Shown here in pieces: positions 45,203-54,432 of a stretch of 64,000 nt of DNA. Every line of letters begins with the position of its first letter. Position 1 is the first letter of the stretch. The translations under genes and the position numbers were made by a program. Origin of the DNA: Pseudomaricurvus alkylphenolicus (GTDB lineage: Bacteria; Pseudomonadota; Gammaproteobacteria; Pseudomonadales; Cellvibrionaceae); assembly GCF_011683955.1 (NCBI RefSeq), contig NZ_JAAQPI010000017.1, positions 1 to 64,000 of the forward strand. The letters run 5' to 3'. The notes beneath the pieces were generated by a model, which ran no database searches, had not been told where the DNA came from, and saw only the letters and a list, made by a program, of their open reading frames with translations.

Positions 45203-45774
45203 TGGCGCGCTCCTTCAACCTTGGCGGCCAGTTCCAGCAGCGAGGAGCTGAAGGTGATGCCGCTGGAGTTGGCCTGTTTCAAGTCCACTTCGAAGCCGAT
45301 GCGATTCTGACGCCGCACCAGAGTGATGGCAGCCTCGTGGTGGGCGCTTTTGCAGCCGTCGCAGATGGTCAGAGCGGTTTTCAGAAAGTCTTCGCTGCCG
45401 GTCGGTCGGGCGTCTGGCCCGTAGATGACCACGTGGCAGGGATTGGCAGCGTTCTGTTGATCTGCGCTCAGATCATTGACGGTGGCGGACTTACCTTTGA
45501 CCTGAACTTTTTTTACGGCTTGCTTGAGAGGATGTGCGGACTCGGGCTCTCCCATCGTGCACAGAGAGATGTCCGGCTGGCGGTCGACTGCCTGGCTCCA
45601 GCCGGTATAGCGCAGAATGCCCAATACCACCGCCGCACGCAGGCTGGCTTCGTCGGTATGGCGGTCAGTGGCATTACCCGGGGTGGGGGCGAGCGAGGCT
45701 GTCAGCGTTGCCACCAGCAACGCTGCAATTGCGCCTATTCGAGAGCCTGGTCCCTGTGGCACTGTGGTAAACAT
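45199..45774 (-). CDS. YfiR-family periplasmic regulator (DUF4154)
   Basis: The 191-residue exported protein has a signal peptide (AIAALLVATLTASLAPTPGNA overall, cleaved after NA). The mature domain matches YfiR: VVLGILRYTGWSQ, ISLCTMGEPESAH, CHVVIYGP, and the last block IGFEVDLKQANSSGITFSSS. In Pseudomonas, YfiR binds and restrains the diguanylate cyclase YfiN in the periplasm. Here it is sandwiched between a TonB receptor and the GGDEF/EAL gene with overlapping ends, so it should control that enzyme. Cysteines are present (CTMG, NPCH, ICDGC), which would allow redox sensing as in YfiR. Confidence 0.92.
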   Translation of the reverse strand: MFTTVPQGPGSRIGAIAALLVATLTASLAPTPGNATDRHTDEASLRAAVVLGILRYTGWSQAVDRQPDISLCTMGEPESAHPLKQAVKKVQVKGKSATVNDLSADQQNAANPCHVVIYGPDARPTGSEDFLKTALTICDGCKSAHHEAAITLVRRQNRIGFEVDLKQANSSGITFSSSLLELAAKVEGARQ

Positions 45775-47861
45775 TACCCACCCCAGTCAAAACGAAGGCC
45801 CAAGATAACACTGCGCCCTCGTGCTGGTAAACCATCGTCGATTCCCGTCTGGGGCGACCAGGTGTTGTAGTGTTTGTCGAACAGGTTGTTCACGTCCACT
45901 GTGATGGCCAGATGCGCTTGTAACTGGTAGCGCAAAGCCAGGTTCCAGTGCCAGTAGGGGTCCAGGAATGTAGCTGGAGTGGTGGCATCGGCGGGTCGGG
46001 AGAGGACCTCGTGGTGGAAGAAGCCGCTGAGGTTGGCATTCCAGGCTCCCCGCTGGTAGTTGCCTACCAGAAATGCCGTGGTTTCGGCGGTCTGCTCGTT
46101 ATCCAGTGGCGTAAAAAGATGGCTGACACCGGCTTTGAACAACCAGGCGTTGGCGGGGGTAATGGTGACTTCGAGCTCGGCTCCATTGGTGCTGTCGTCT
46201 CCGGTGTTTTGTGGTTGCGTCGCGGTAATGCCGGTAACGACATCTTCCACCACCACCTGCCGAATTATGTCCCGGTATTGATTCCGGTAAAGCGTTACGC
46301 TGGTATTCACCCGGGACCACTGCCGGGCCCAGCTCAGCTCAAAGGTGTCGACGGTTTCGGGATCCAGATCAGGGTTGGAAATGCCGCCAGAGGCGATGCC
46401 TGCTCTGGTTTCAAGAAATGAGGGGGCGCGGAATGCTCCGCCGTAGAGCAGCTTCCAGGTGTCAGAGCGGTTGGGTTGCCACACCAGGCCACCTCGAAGG
46501 CTGGTGTGGGAGCCAAAGTCATCATAGTGGTCGTGGCGCAGGCCGGATACCAGCTGCCAGTTCTCGTTTATACGCCATTCGTCCTGCAGATAGAGCCCCC
46601 AATTGTCCCGCTCCTGTGCGGTCAGCAGGTCGGCGCGCATACCACCCAAATAAAACCCCTCCTGTATGGGGTTGCTGGAGGGGGCTGGTTCGAGGCGACC
46701 GGTAGTGCGCAACAGCTCGATATCGATACTGGACTGAAAAGGGTTGAGCCCGACGGATTCTTCGCGCGCCTCTAATCCCAGCAGCAGCTGGTGGTCTTCT
46801 CCCACCGGCCAGAGGACATCAAGACCGATCCGATCATGCTCCACGGTTCTCACATTGCCACCCAGCATCAGCTGGGTGGAACCGTTGGTCCAGTACAGGC
46901 CCGAGGCCTGGTCAATGGGCGGCTCCGGACTTTCGGGGAATAAGCCCAGCAATGAATCCTGGTCGCCCTCTGAAGTTTCCGCATGCCAGTGAAGGGTGGC
47001 AGCACCCCACTGATGTTCATAAGAGAGTCTCAGGCTGCGGTTTTCCACCTTAAAGCGCTGGTCTCCGTTAGCCATGGCTCCGACAACAATAAAATCTTCA
47101 TAGCGTCGTTTACTTTGACGGTAGTTAAGGTCGAATCCCCGGCCTCGCAGGCGCACCTGCCAGTCCTCAAGTCGTTTGCTGTCGCTGGTGGGCTCAAATG
47201 TGCCAAAAAAAGAATAGAATGCGTCGTAGTCCTCGCCGTCGTCGCGGTAATAATCGGCAGACAGGTCAAGTTGCCAATCATCGCCCAGAGGCAGGGTAGT
47301 CTGTAATCTGACTTCTCGGGCCCCAAAATCGCCACCACCCAGCTCAACTTCATTGACGTCGGTATCGCTGATGATATTGATTACACCGGAAAAGGCATTG
47401 GCGCCATAGAGGGCAGAGCCCGGGCCCCGGATGATCTCCACCTGGGCGACATTGTGCAGTGAAATCTCCGGGCTCTGATTGAATGTGCCTCCCGCAACCG
47501 GATCGTTGATGCGTATGCCGTCGATCAGCACCAATACGTCCCGCGCCGCCCCCTGATTGCGCCGCCCGCGAAAACTGGCAGGATAACCGCGTCCGCCTTC
47601 ATCCGTTCTGGAAGTCTGCACGCCGGGCACAAAGTTGAGCAGCTGTTCAAGGCTATTAATTCCCATCGCCAGTATTTCTTCGCGGGTGTAAACCGTTACG
47701 CTGGAGGGTGAGACCTGAAGAGGACGATCGCTGTGAGTGGCGGCCTGCACCTTGATGGTCAGCAACTCTTGCAGCGATAGGCTGTAGAAATCTGTCATGT
47801 CATCGGCGTTGGCAGCGAGACACACGCTGGTGAGGGCATAAGGCAGGCAACGATGCATCAA
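45774..47861 (-). CDS. TonB-dependent outer-membrane receptor
   Basis: The 695-residue protein has a short signal peptide and a plug domain (about 40-165: VYTREEILAMGINSLEQLL, VLVLIDGIRINDP, IIRGPGSALYGANAFSGVIN). A 22-strand barrel follows to the end. The TonB-box region near SLQELLTIKVQA is weak. The ligand is unknown; colicin I/B12-type plug features place it among siderophore/cobalamin-like receptors only loosely. Its stop overlaps the YfiR start by one base. Receptor-YfiR-cyclase operons are known in marine gammaproteobacteria, where uptake or sensing may feed c-di-GMP signalling. Confidence 0.93.
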   Translation of the reverse strand: MMHRCLPYALTSVCLAANADDMTDFYSLSLQELLTIKVQAATHSDRPLQVSPSSVTVYTREEILAMGINSLEQLLNFVPGVQTSRTDEGGRGYPASFRGRRNQGAARDVLVLIDGIRINDPVAGGTFNQSPEISLHNVAQVEIIRGPGSALYGANAFSGVINIISDTDVNEVELGGGDFGAREVRLQTTLPLGDDWQLDLSADYYRDDGEDYDAFYSFFGTFEPTSDSKRLEDWQVRLRGRGFDLNYRQSKRRYEDFIVVGAMANGDQRFKVENRSLRLSYEHQWGAATLHWHAETSEGDQDSLLGLFPESPEPPIDQASGLYWTNGSTQLMLGGNVRTVEHDRIGLDVLWPVGEDHQLLLGLEAREESVGLNPFQSSIDIELLRTTGRLEPAPSSNPIQEGFYLGGMRADLLTAQERDNWGLYLQDEWRINENWQLVSGLRHDHYDDFGSHTSLRGGLVWQPNRSDTWKLLYGGAFRAPSFLETRAGIASGGISNPDLDPETVDTFELSWARQWSRVNTSVTLYRNQYRDIIRQVVVEDVVTGITATQPQNTGDDSTNGAELEVTITPANAWLFKAGVSHLFTPLDNEQTAETTAFLVGNYQRGAWNANLSGFFHHEVLSRPADATTPATFLDPYWHWNLALRYQLQAHLAITVDVNNLFDKHYNTWSPQTGIDDGLPARGRSVILGLRFDWGG

Positions 47862-47882
47862 TTAACCTTAAAAAGCGAAGCA

Positions 47883-47926
47883 GTAATCCGATGCCCAACC
47901 GGGATCGGTGATTACAGATCATTATA
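47883..47926 (-). promoter_or_regulatory. TonB receptor promoter -10 and 5' leader hairpin
   Basis: Read leftward, TATAAT (47921-47926) is a perfect -10 without a good -35. About 6-7 bases downstream a hairpin begins (arms 47904-47915 and 47883-47892; GTAATCACCGAT with ATCGGATTAC), and TTTTT follows 8 bases later. It may cap and stabilise the mRNA or act as a weak attenuator. It does not match a riboswitch I know. Confidence 0.45.
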
Positions 47927-48001
47927 GCGTCTGCGCTGACATCTCAATAATACGTTACTGCGCGGGTTTTGGATGTATGAAGATTTAATGACAAAAATGC
48001 C

Positions 48002-48029
48002 TTGACCTGCCGCGGGAAATCTCTAGAAT
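48002..48029 (+). promoter_or_regulatory. Sigma-70 promoter of the initiator tRNA
   Basis: TTGACC (-35) and TAGAAT (-10) are separated by 16 bases. A GC-rich discriminator (GCGCC) follows the -10, as usual for stringently controlled stable-RNA promoters. The tRNA begins about 41 bases after the -10. Confidence 0.85.
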
Positions 48030-48070
48030 GCGCCACCTCGATTGAGCGAGAGCGGCAGTCGAAACACTGA

Positions 48071-48147
48071 TGCGGGGTGGAGCAGTTTGGTAGCTCGTCG
48101 GGCTCATAACCCGAAGGCCGTTGGTTCAAATCCAGCCCCCGCTACCA
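48071..48147 (+). tRNA. Initiator tRNA-fMet (CAT)
   Basis: A 77-base tRNA with anticodon CAT. The anticodon stem has the three G-C pairs that mark initiators (TCGGGCTCATAACCCGA). Bases 1 and 72 are both T, so the first acceptor pair is unpaired, as required for formylation and exclusion from EF-Tu. D-arm, T-arm (GTTGG TTCAAAT CCAGC) and encoded CCA are complete. It is very close to the E. coli initiator. Confidence 0.98.
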
Positions 48148-48154
48148 CATTCTG

Positions 48155-48196
48155 AAACCCGAAGTCTGGTTCTCAAGAGAGCCGGCTTCGGGTTTT
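48155..48196 (+). terminator. Terminator after tRNA-fMet
   Basis: AAACCCGAAG pairs with CTTCGGGTTT (10 bp). Further inner pairing (CTGG..TCTC with GAGA..CCGG) and a run of Ts at the 3' foot complete the hairpin. It begins 8 bases after the tRNA. Confidence 0.85.
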
Positions 48197-48216
48197 GTCG
48201 TTTAGGGCCTCTACCC

Positions 48217-48257
48217 AGGGGGTTGGGTTTGAACCAACGGCTTATAAAAGAGCCGGG
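48217..48257 (-). repeat. Degenerate inverted copy of the tRNA-fMet 3' half
   Basis: Read on the minus strand this stretch gives GCCGTTGGTTCAAA then CCAACCCCC. It matches the T-arm and acceptor side of the tRNA about 100 bases away (22 of 26 aligned bases), preceded by GGCTC...ATAA like the anticodon region. Its T-stem GTTGG/CCAAC is fully Watson-Crick. No matching 5' half or CCA is present, so it is not a functional tRNA. It may be a relic of integration at this tRNA. Confidence 0.6.
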
Positions 48258-48424
48258 TTCAGTGATTGCATTGTAATCTCCAGCAAGTCGCGAAGCCCCC
48301 CGCAAGCATTGACTTTCCTGGCCTCCGAACGGCTTTTCCTATACTCTTGCCACCCTTGAATTACTGCCCCAGGAGGCATTCCCGGAGACCCATGAACCGG
48401 TCCGGGACACAGATAGAGACCCCT

Positions 48425-50624
<2,200 letters not shown>

Positions 50625-50760
50625 CAATAGTGCCTATAATGCGGCACCTTAAGCGGGCGGTGGCTATTGTAAATAGCCCTGTTCGCCCATACCTCTAAAC
50701 GGTACGGAAACTTCCAACAACAAGAATGCAAGGGCGCACCGCGCCAACCTGGATGCTCGA

Positions 50761-52632
50761 ATGCTGAATCGCTACCCCCTCTGGAAAAATCTGCTGGTAC
50801 TGTTTATCGCCGCGCTGGGTATGGTCTATGCGGCCCCCAATCTTTACGCCCCCGATCCCGCGGTACAGATCTCCGGCCAATCCGGTGCCACCGTTATTGA
50901 TGAACGCACGCTGTCGATGGCCACCAAGGCTCTCGACAACGCCGGTATTGACTATTTTGGAGAGCAGGCTGACGGCAAGAGCGCGCTCCTGCGTCTGTTT
51001 GATGCCGAGCAGCAGCTGGCCGCCAAACAGGCTCTGCAGCAGGCGTTGGGTTATAACTACGTGGTGGCGCTCAACCTGGCGCCGACCACGCCGGAATGGC
51101 TGCGCAACTTTGGCGCGGAGCCTATGAAGCTGGGGCTGGATCTGGCCGGTGGTGTGCACTTCCTGCTGGAGGTTGATACCAAATCCGCTGTGGCCAAGCG
51201 TCTGGAATCCAACGCCCAGGAGATCAAATCCAAATTGCGTAAAGCCAAGATTCGCTACTTGTCAGTGAATTTGGGTGATGACAATGTGGTTACTGCGGTG
51301 TTTAAGACGGCTGAACTGCGCGATTCGGCGAGTGCGGAGGTGCGCTCCGAGTACCCTGATCTGCAGCGCCAGAGTGTCGATGAAGGTGATCGTTTCCTGC
51401 TCACTCTGAGTATGTCAGAGCAATCTGTCCGGGAGATTGAGGACTACGCGGTCAGCCAGAACCTGACCACGCTGCGCAACCGGGTGAATGAGCTGGGTGT
51501 GTCTGAGCCTATCGTTCAGCGCCAGGGGCGCAACCGGGTGGTGGTGGAACTGCCGGGCGTGCAAGACACTGCAGAAGCCAAGCGTATTATTGGTAAGACG
51601 GCCAACCTGGAGTTCCGTCTGGAGGCCAAGCCCTCTGAACTGGTGACCCGCAAGGAATCCTTTGAATTTCGCAATGAGCTGGATCAGCGCCGCTGGGGCA
51701 ATGCCGATCTGGAGAAAAAGCTGATTATCTCTGGTGATCATGTCGCCAACGCACAGTCGAGCTTTGACAGTCAGACCAGTCAGCCGCAGGTGAATATTAC
51801 CCTGGACAGCTCCGGCGGCGCCAAGATGCACCGCTCGACCCGCAACAACGTAGGGCGTCGCATGGGGGTCCTGTTTATTGAGTACAAGACCCGTACGGAC
51901 TACGAAGTGGATGAGCAAGGTGAACAGCAGGCCATTCACACTCAGATCGTGGAAAAGAAGGTTATCAGTCTAGCGACTATTCAGAGCGCGCTGGGCGTGC
52001 AGTTCCGGATTACCGGTCTGGATAATACCGCCGAGGCTTCGGAGCTGGCGCTGTTACTGCGTGCCGGTGCGCTTGCGGCGCCGATGTATTTTGTTGAGGA
52101 ACGGACTATCGGGCCGTCTCTGGGGGCGGAAAATATCGCCGTAGGGGTCAAGTCGGTTCAGATCGGTTTGGGCCTGGTGCTGGTATTTATGCTGTTTTAT
52201 TACCGCGTATTCGGTATCGCTGCCAACATTGCCTTGGCGCTGAATATGGTGTTGCTGATCGCTTGCATGTCGATTCTTGGGGCCACCTTAACGCTGCCCG
52301 GTATCGCCGGTATCGTGTTGACGGTGGGTATGGCGGTGGATGCCAATGTGTTGATCTTCTCACGGGTTCGAGAAGAACTGGCCAATGGACTGCCCCCGCA
52401 GTCGGCCATTAATTCCGGCTTTGATCGCGCTTTTACGACGATTTTGGATGCCAACCTGACGACGCTGATAGTAGCGGTCATTCTTTACGCCATTGGTTCC
52501 GGGCCGGTCCAGGGTTTTGCTGTGACCTTGTCGATCGGTATCCTGACATCGATGTTTACCGCAATTGTGGGTACCCGTGCATTGGTGAACTGGATGTACG
52601 GCGGTCGCAATGTTCAAAAATTGTGGATTTGA
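50761..52632 (+). CDS. secD: Protein translocase subunit SecD
   Basis: SecD, with SecF, uses the proton gradient to pull exported proteins through SecYEG. It has one N-terminal helix, a large periplasmic P1 domain beginning with LGLDLAGGVHFLLEVD (about 120), the P4 domain (about 360-430), and five C-terminal helices with GMAVDANVLIFSRVREE. The 623-residue length is normal. It is preceded by 136 bases with a small GGCTATT/AATAGCC hairpin and a TATAAT. The usual yajC gene is not there. Confidence 0.97.
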   Translation: MLNRYPLWKNLLVLFIAALGMVYAAPNLYAPDPAVQISGQSGATVIDERTLSMATKALDNAGIDYFGEQADGKSALLRLFDAEQQLAAKQALQQALGYNYVVALNLAPTTPEWLRNFGAEPMKLGLDLAGGVHFLLEVDTKSAVAKRLESNAQEIKSKLRKAKIRYLSVNLGDDNVVTAVFKTAELRDSASAEVRSEYPDLQRQSVDEGDRFLLTLSMSEQSVREIEDYAVSQNLTTLRNRVNELGVSEPIVQRQGRNRVVVELPGVQDTAEAKRIIGKTANLEFRLEAKPSELVTRKESFEFRNELDQRRWGNADLEKKLIISGDHVANAQSSFDSQTSQPQVNITLDSSGGAKMHRSTRNNVGRRMGVLFIEYKTRTDYEVDEQGEQQAIHTQIVEKKVISLATIQSALGVQFRITGLDNTAEASELALLLRAGALAAPMYFVEERTIGPSLGAENIAVGVKSVQIGLGLVLVFMLFYYRVFGIAANIALALNMVLLIACMSILGATLTLPGIAGIVLTVGMAVDANVLIFSRVREELANGLPPQSAINSGFDRAFTTILDANLTTLIVAVILYAIGSGPVQGFAVTLSIGILTSMFTAIVGTRALVNWMYGGRNVQKLWI

Positions 52633-52656
52633 TGCAACAGCAGCTGGGAATTAGAT

Positions 52657-53577
52657 ATGTCTGACCTGAAGATTATTAATTTTATGGGGCAGCGCAAGAT
52701 TGCGGCGGCCCTGTCCGTCCTGCTGCTGTTGGGTTCGATCGTTTCGTTGACGATGAACGGTTTGCAGTTTGGTTTGGATTTTACCGGTGGTACTCAGATT
52801 GAGGTGGGATACGAGCAGCCGGCAAACCTGGAGCAGGTGCGCTCGCAGTTGCAAGCGGCGGGATTTGAGTCTGCGGTGGTGGTGCACTTCGGTGCCGAAA
52901 CGGATGTGTTGATTCGTTTGCAGCGGGGTTTCGAAGCCGGGCTGGGTGATGAGATTCTGGCGGCTTTGCAGCGCGACAGCGGGCACACCGTTGATCTGCG
53001 TCGTATTGAGTTTGTCGGTCCGCAGGTGGGCGAGGAGTTGCGTGACGATGGCGGCATCGGCATGTTGTTCGCGCTGGTGGTGGTGATGGTGTATGTGGCC
53101 ATGCGCTTTCAGTTTAAGTTTTCTGTGGGTGCTGTGGCGGCTCTGATTCACGATGTGTTGCTGGTACTGGGCGTGTTTTCGGTGCTGAAGCTGGATTTTG
53201 ACCTGACGGTGCTGGCGGCGGTATTGGCGGTGATCGGTTATTCGTTGAACGATACCATTGTGGTGTCGGACCGTATTCGTGAGAATTTCCGTAAGTTGCG
53301 TACTGAGACGCCGCTTGAGGTGATTAATTTTTCTCTGTCGCAGACATTGGGCCGTACGTTGATTACGTCTTTGACGACGATTTTGGTGTTGTTGGCGTTG
53401 TTCTTTTTCGGCGGTGAGATGATTCATGGTTTTGCCACGGCGTTGTTGATTGGTGTTCTGGTGGGTACCTATTCTTCGATTTATGTGGCCAGTAATGTGT
53501 TGCTGACTATGAATATCAGTAAGGAAGATTTGATGTTGCCCGTTAAGGAAGGGGCTGAGGTTGATGATGTACCCTGA
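52657..53577 (+). CDS. secF: Protein translocase subunit SecF
   Basis: The 306-residue partner of SecD. One N-terminal helix is followed by the periplasmic domain with LDFTGGTQIEVGYE and by five helices. These include DDGGIGMLFALVVVMVYVAM (start of helix 2) and the conserved SLNDTIVVSDRIRENF. It begins 24 bases after secD. Codon use shifts toward T/G in the second half, but the frame is intact. Confidence 0.97.
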   Translation: MSDLKIINFMGQRKIAAALSVLLLLGSIVSLTMNGLQFGLDFTGGTQIEVGYEQPANLEQVRSQLQAAGFESAVVVHFGAETDVLIRLQRGFEAGLGDEILAALQRDSGHTVDLRRIEFVGPQVGEELRDDGGIGMLFALVVVMVYVAMRFQFKFSVGAVAALIHDVLLVLGVFSVLKLDFDLTVLAAVLAVIGYSLNDTIVVSDRIRENFRKLRTETPLEVINFSLSQTLGRTLITSLTTILVLLALFFFGGEMIHGFATALLIGVLVGTYSSIYVASNVLLTMNISKEDLMLPVKEGAEVDDVP

Positions 53578-53659
53578 CGGTTTCTAATGTTTAATGGGGA
53601 GCCTTTTTGGTGTCTCAGCCGGTGCCATTTTTGCGAGGCTTCTGGTTAGGTGCCAAAAC

Positions 53660-53816
53660 GGGCGGCCGGGTGTTCACTTGAGGAGCGCGCGGTCGGCCCT
53701 CCAGGCTACCTTCAGTCACCATTGAGCCAAGCAAAAAACGCTTGTCTCAATAGCTCCTTCAGCGACCGCTTAAATGCTCCTCAAGCGCTCTTGTTTGCAG
53801 GGTCAGCCGGCCACCC
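53660..53816. other. 157-bp nested palindromic element, candidate structured RNA
   Basis: Four sets of complementary arms nest around one centre. These are GGGCGGCCGG/CCGGCCACCC (9 of 10), CTTGAGGAGC/GCTCCTCAAG (10 of 10), GCGGTCG/CGACCGC (7 of 7), and an inner hairpin ATTGAG..AAGC/GCTT..CTCAAT. The arms are separated by unequal unpaired stretches, as in a long imperfect RNA hairpin or a MITE. It lies 80 bases after secF and contains no credible gene. It matches no RNA family I can name. Confidence 0.55.
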
Positions 53817-53941
53817 TTGACGCCGAGGTATTCCATATTGGGTGCCTGATTGTTGTTGGATTTCTATTTTTTATTCTTTTTGCTCCGTTCTGGAGCGGCC
53901 TGAGTTGATCCGTTTGTTTGTCCTTCTGCGAAGTTTCTGGT

Positions 53942-53962
53942 TTTGCATGATTGTTGTGCAAA
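53942..53962. promoter_or_regulatory. NtrC-like palindrome upstream of the sigma-54 promoter
   Basis: TGCATGATTGTTGTGCA matches 13 of 17 bases of the NtrC site form TGCACCATATTGGTGCA and has perfect 6-base outer arms (TTTGCA/TGCAAA). It lies about 210 bp upstream of the -24 element, a normal enhancer distance. Nearby are TTGATC..GATCAA (54045-54065) and GATTCCGAATC (54073-54083), followed by a half-site GGTGCA. The rest of 53817-54168 shows nothing else. Confidence 0.4.
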
Positions 53963-54168
53963 GTTGGAGGCTCTGCGCTCGACCATGGTGCGGGCGTCTT
54001 GTTTCGTCATTTTATTGATTTGTAGGCTGTTGATTAAGAAGGGTTTGATCGGCTGAAAGGATCAATTTATCAGATTCCGAATCGGTGCAAAATTTCCCCT
54101 TATTTTTGGCGGTTGAACCGGAATGGGGCGATTTGTTGAGAGAAGGCCTCTGATTCACGGTTTTTTTC

Positions 54169-54184
54169 TGGCACAGCACTTGCT
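54169..54184 (+). promoter_or_regulatory. Sigma-54 promoter of the small RNA
   Basis: TGGCACAGCACTTGCT fits the sigma-54 consensus TGGCAC-N5-TTGCW at every conserved base, and the -24 GG and -12 GC are correctly spaced. A T run lies just upstream. Transcription should begin near 54195, with no ORF before the terminator at 54290. Confidence 0.85.
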
Positions 54185-54194
54185 CTGTATGTCT

Positions 54195-54290
54195 GTAACT
54201 AGCGAATTTCTCCGGCTGGCCATTGTGTATGGCGGGGTGGAGTTACCGGGTTCTCTCTGAGCTTGTGCCCTGCTCGCAGGGCAATTTTTT
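54195..54290 (+). ncRNA. Predicted sigma-54-dependent small RNA, about 96 nt
   Basis: From the predicted start, the RNA folds into a 5' hairpin (GTAAC/GTTAC, CTCC/GGAG, GCCAT/ATGGC around TGTGT). A single-stranded linker containing TCTCTCTGAGCTTGT follows. It ends in an intrinsic terminator (GCCCTG CTCG CAGGGC, then AATTTTTT). The linker and terminator recur 190 bases downstream with a compensatory change in the stem, so the structure is selected. No open frame with a ribosome site is inside. Function is unknown. The pyrimidine-rich linker is a plausible mRNA-pairing seed. Confidence 0.7.
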
Positions 54291-54427
54291 ATGTACAGGA
54301 TGTACGGTATATCGCGGGAGGCAGGACGCCGGAAGCGATCATGTACAGGATGTACGGTATATCGCGGGAGGCAGGACGCCGGGAGCGATCATGTACAGGA
54401 TGTACGGTATATCGCGGGAGGCAGGAT
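54291..54427 (+). repeat. Three tandem 50-bp repeats with AGGA hairpins
   Basis: Units start at 54291, 54341 and 54391. The first two are 50 bp and differ at one base; the third is complete for 37 bases and then diverges. Each unit can form GTAC-AGGAT-GTAC and GGC-AGGAC-GCC, with AGGA in the loop. The repeats begin directly after the small RNA's T run and end just before the duplicated tail. There are no spacers, so it is not a CRISPR. If transcribed by read-through, they would give six AGGA loops in a row. Confidence 0.85.
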
Positions 54428-54432
54428 CCAGG

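Noticed and set aside
47862-47940. Cobalamin or c-di-GMP riboswitch before the TonB receptor
   Set aside because: The leader is only about 55-80 bases and lacks the B12-box or GEMM core sequences.
48217-48257. Second tRNA on the minus strand
   Set aside because: The T-arm and acceptor-like side are present, but no pairing 5' acceptor, no D-arm, an 8-base anticodon-like loop and no CCA.
52651-53427. 258-residue minus-strand frame rich in His/Gln/Arg
   Set aside because: It is antisense to secF, and its low-complexity composition is the mirror of secF codon use.
53660-53816. 6S RNA
   Set aside because: The length and long imperfect hairpin are similar, but the central bubble and conserved arms of 6S RNA are not recognisable, and the location after secF is not typical.
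54169-54290. Qrr- or GlmY/GlmZ-type small RNA
   Set aside because: Those are sigma-54 dependent, but the conserved Qrr core and the GlmY/Z sequence are absent.
54291-54427. CRISPR array
   Set aside because: The three units are directly adjacent, with no unique spacers and no cas genes.
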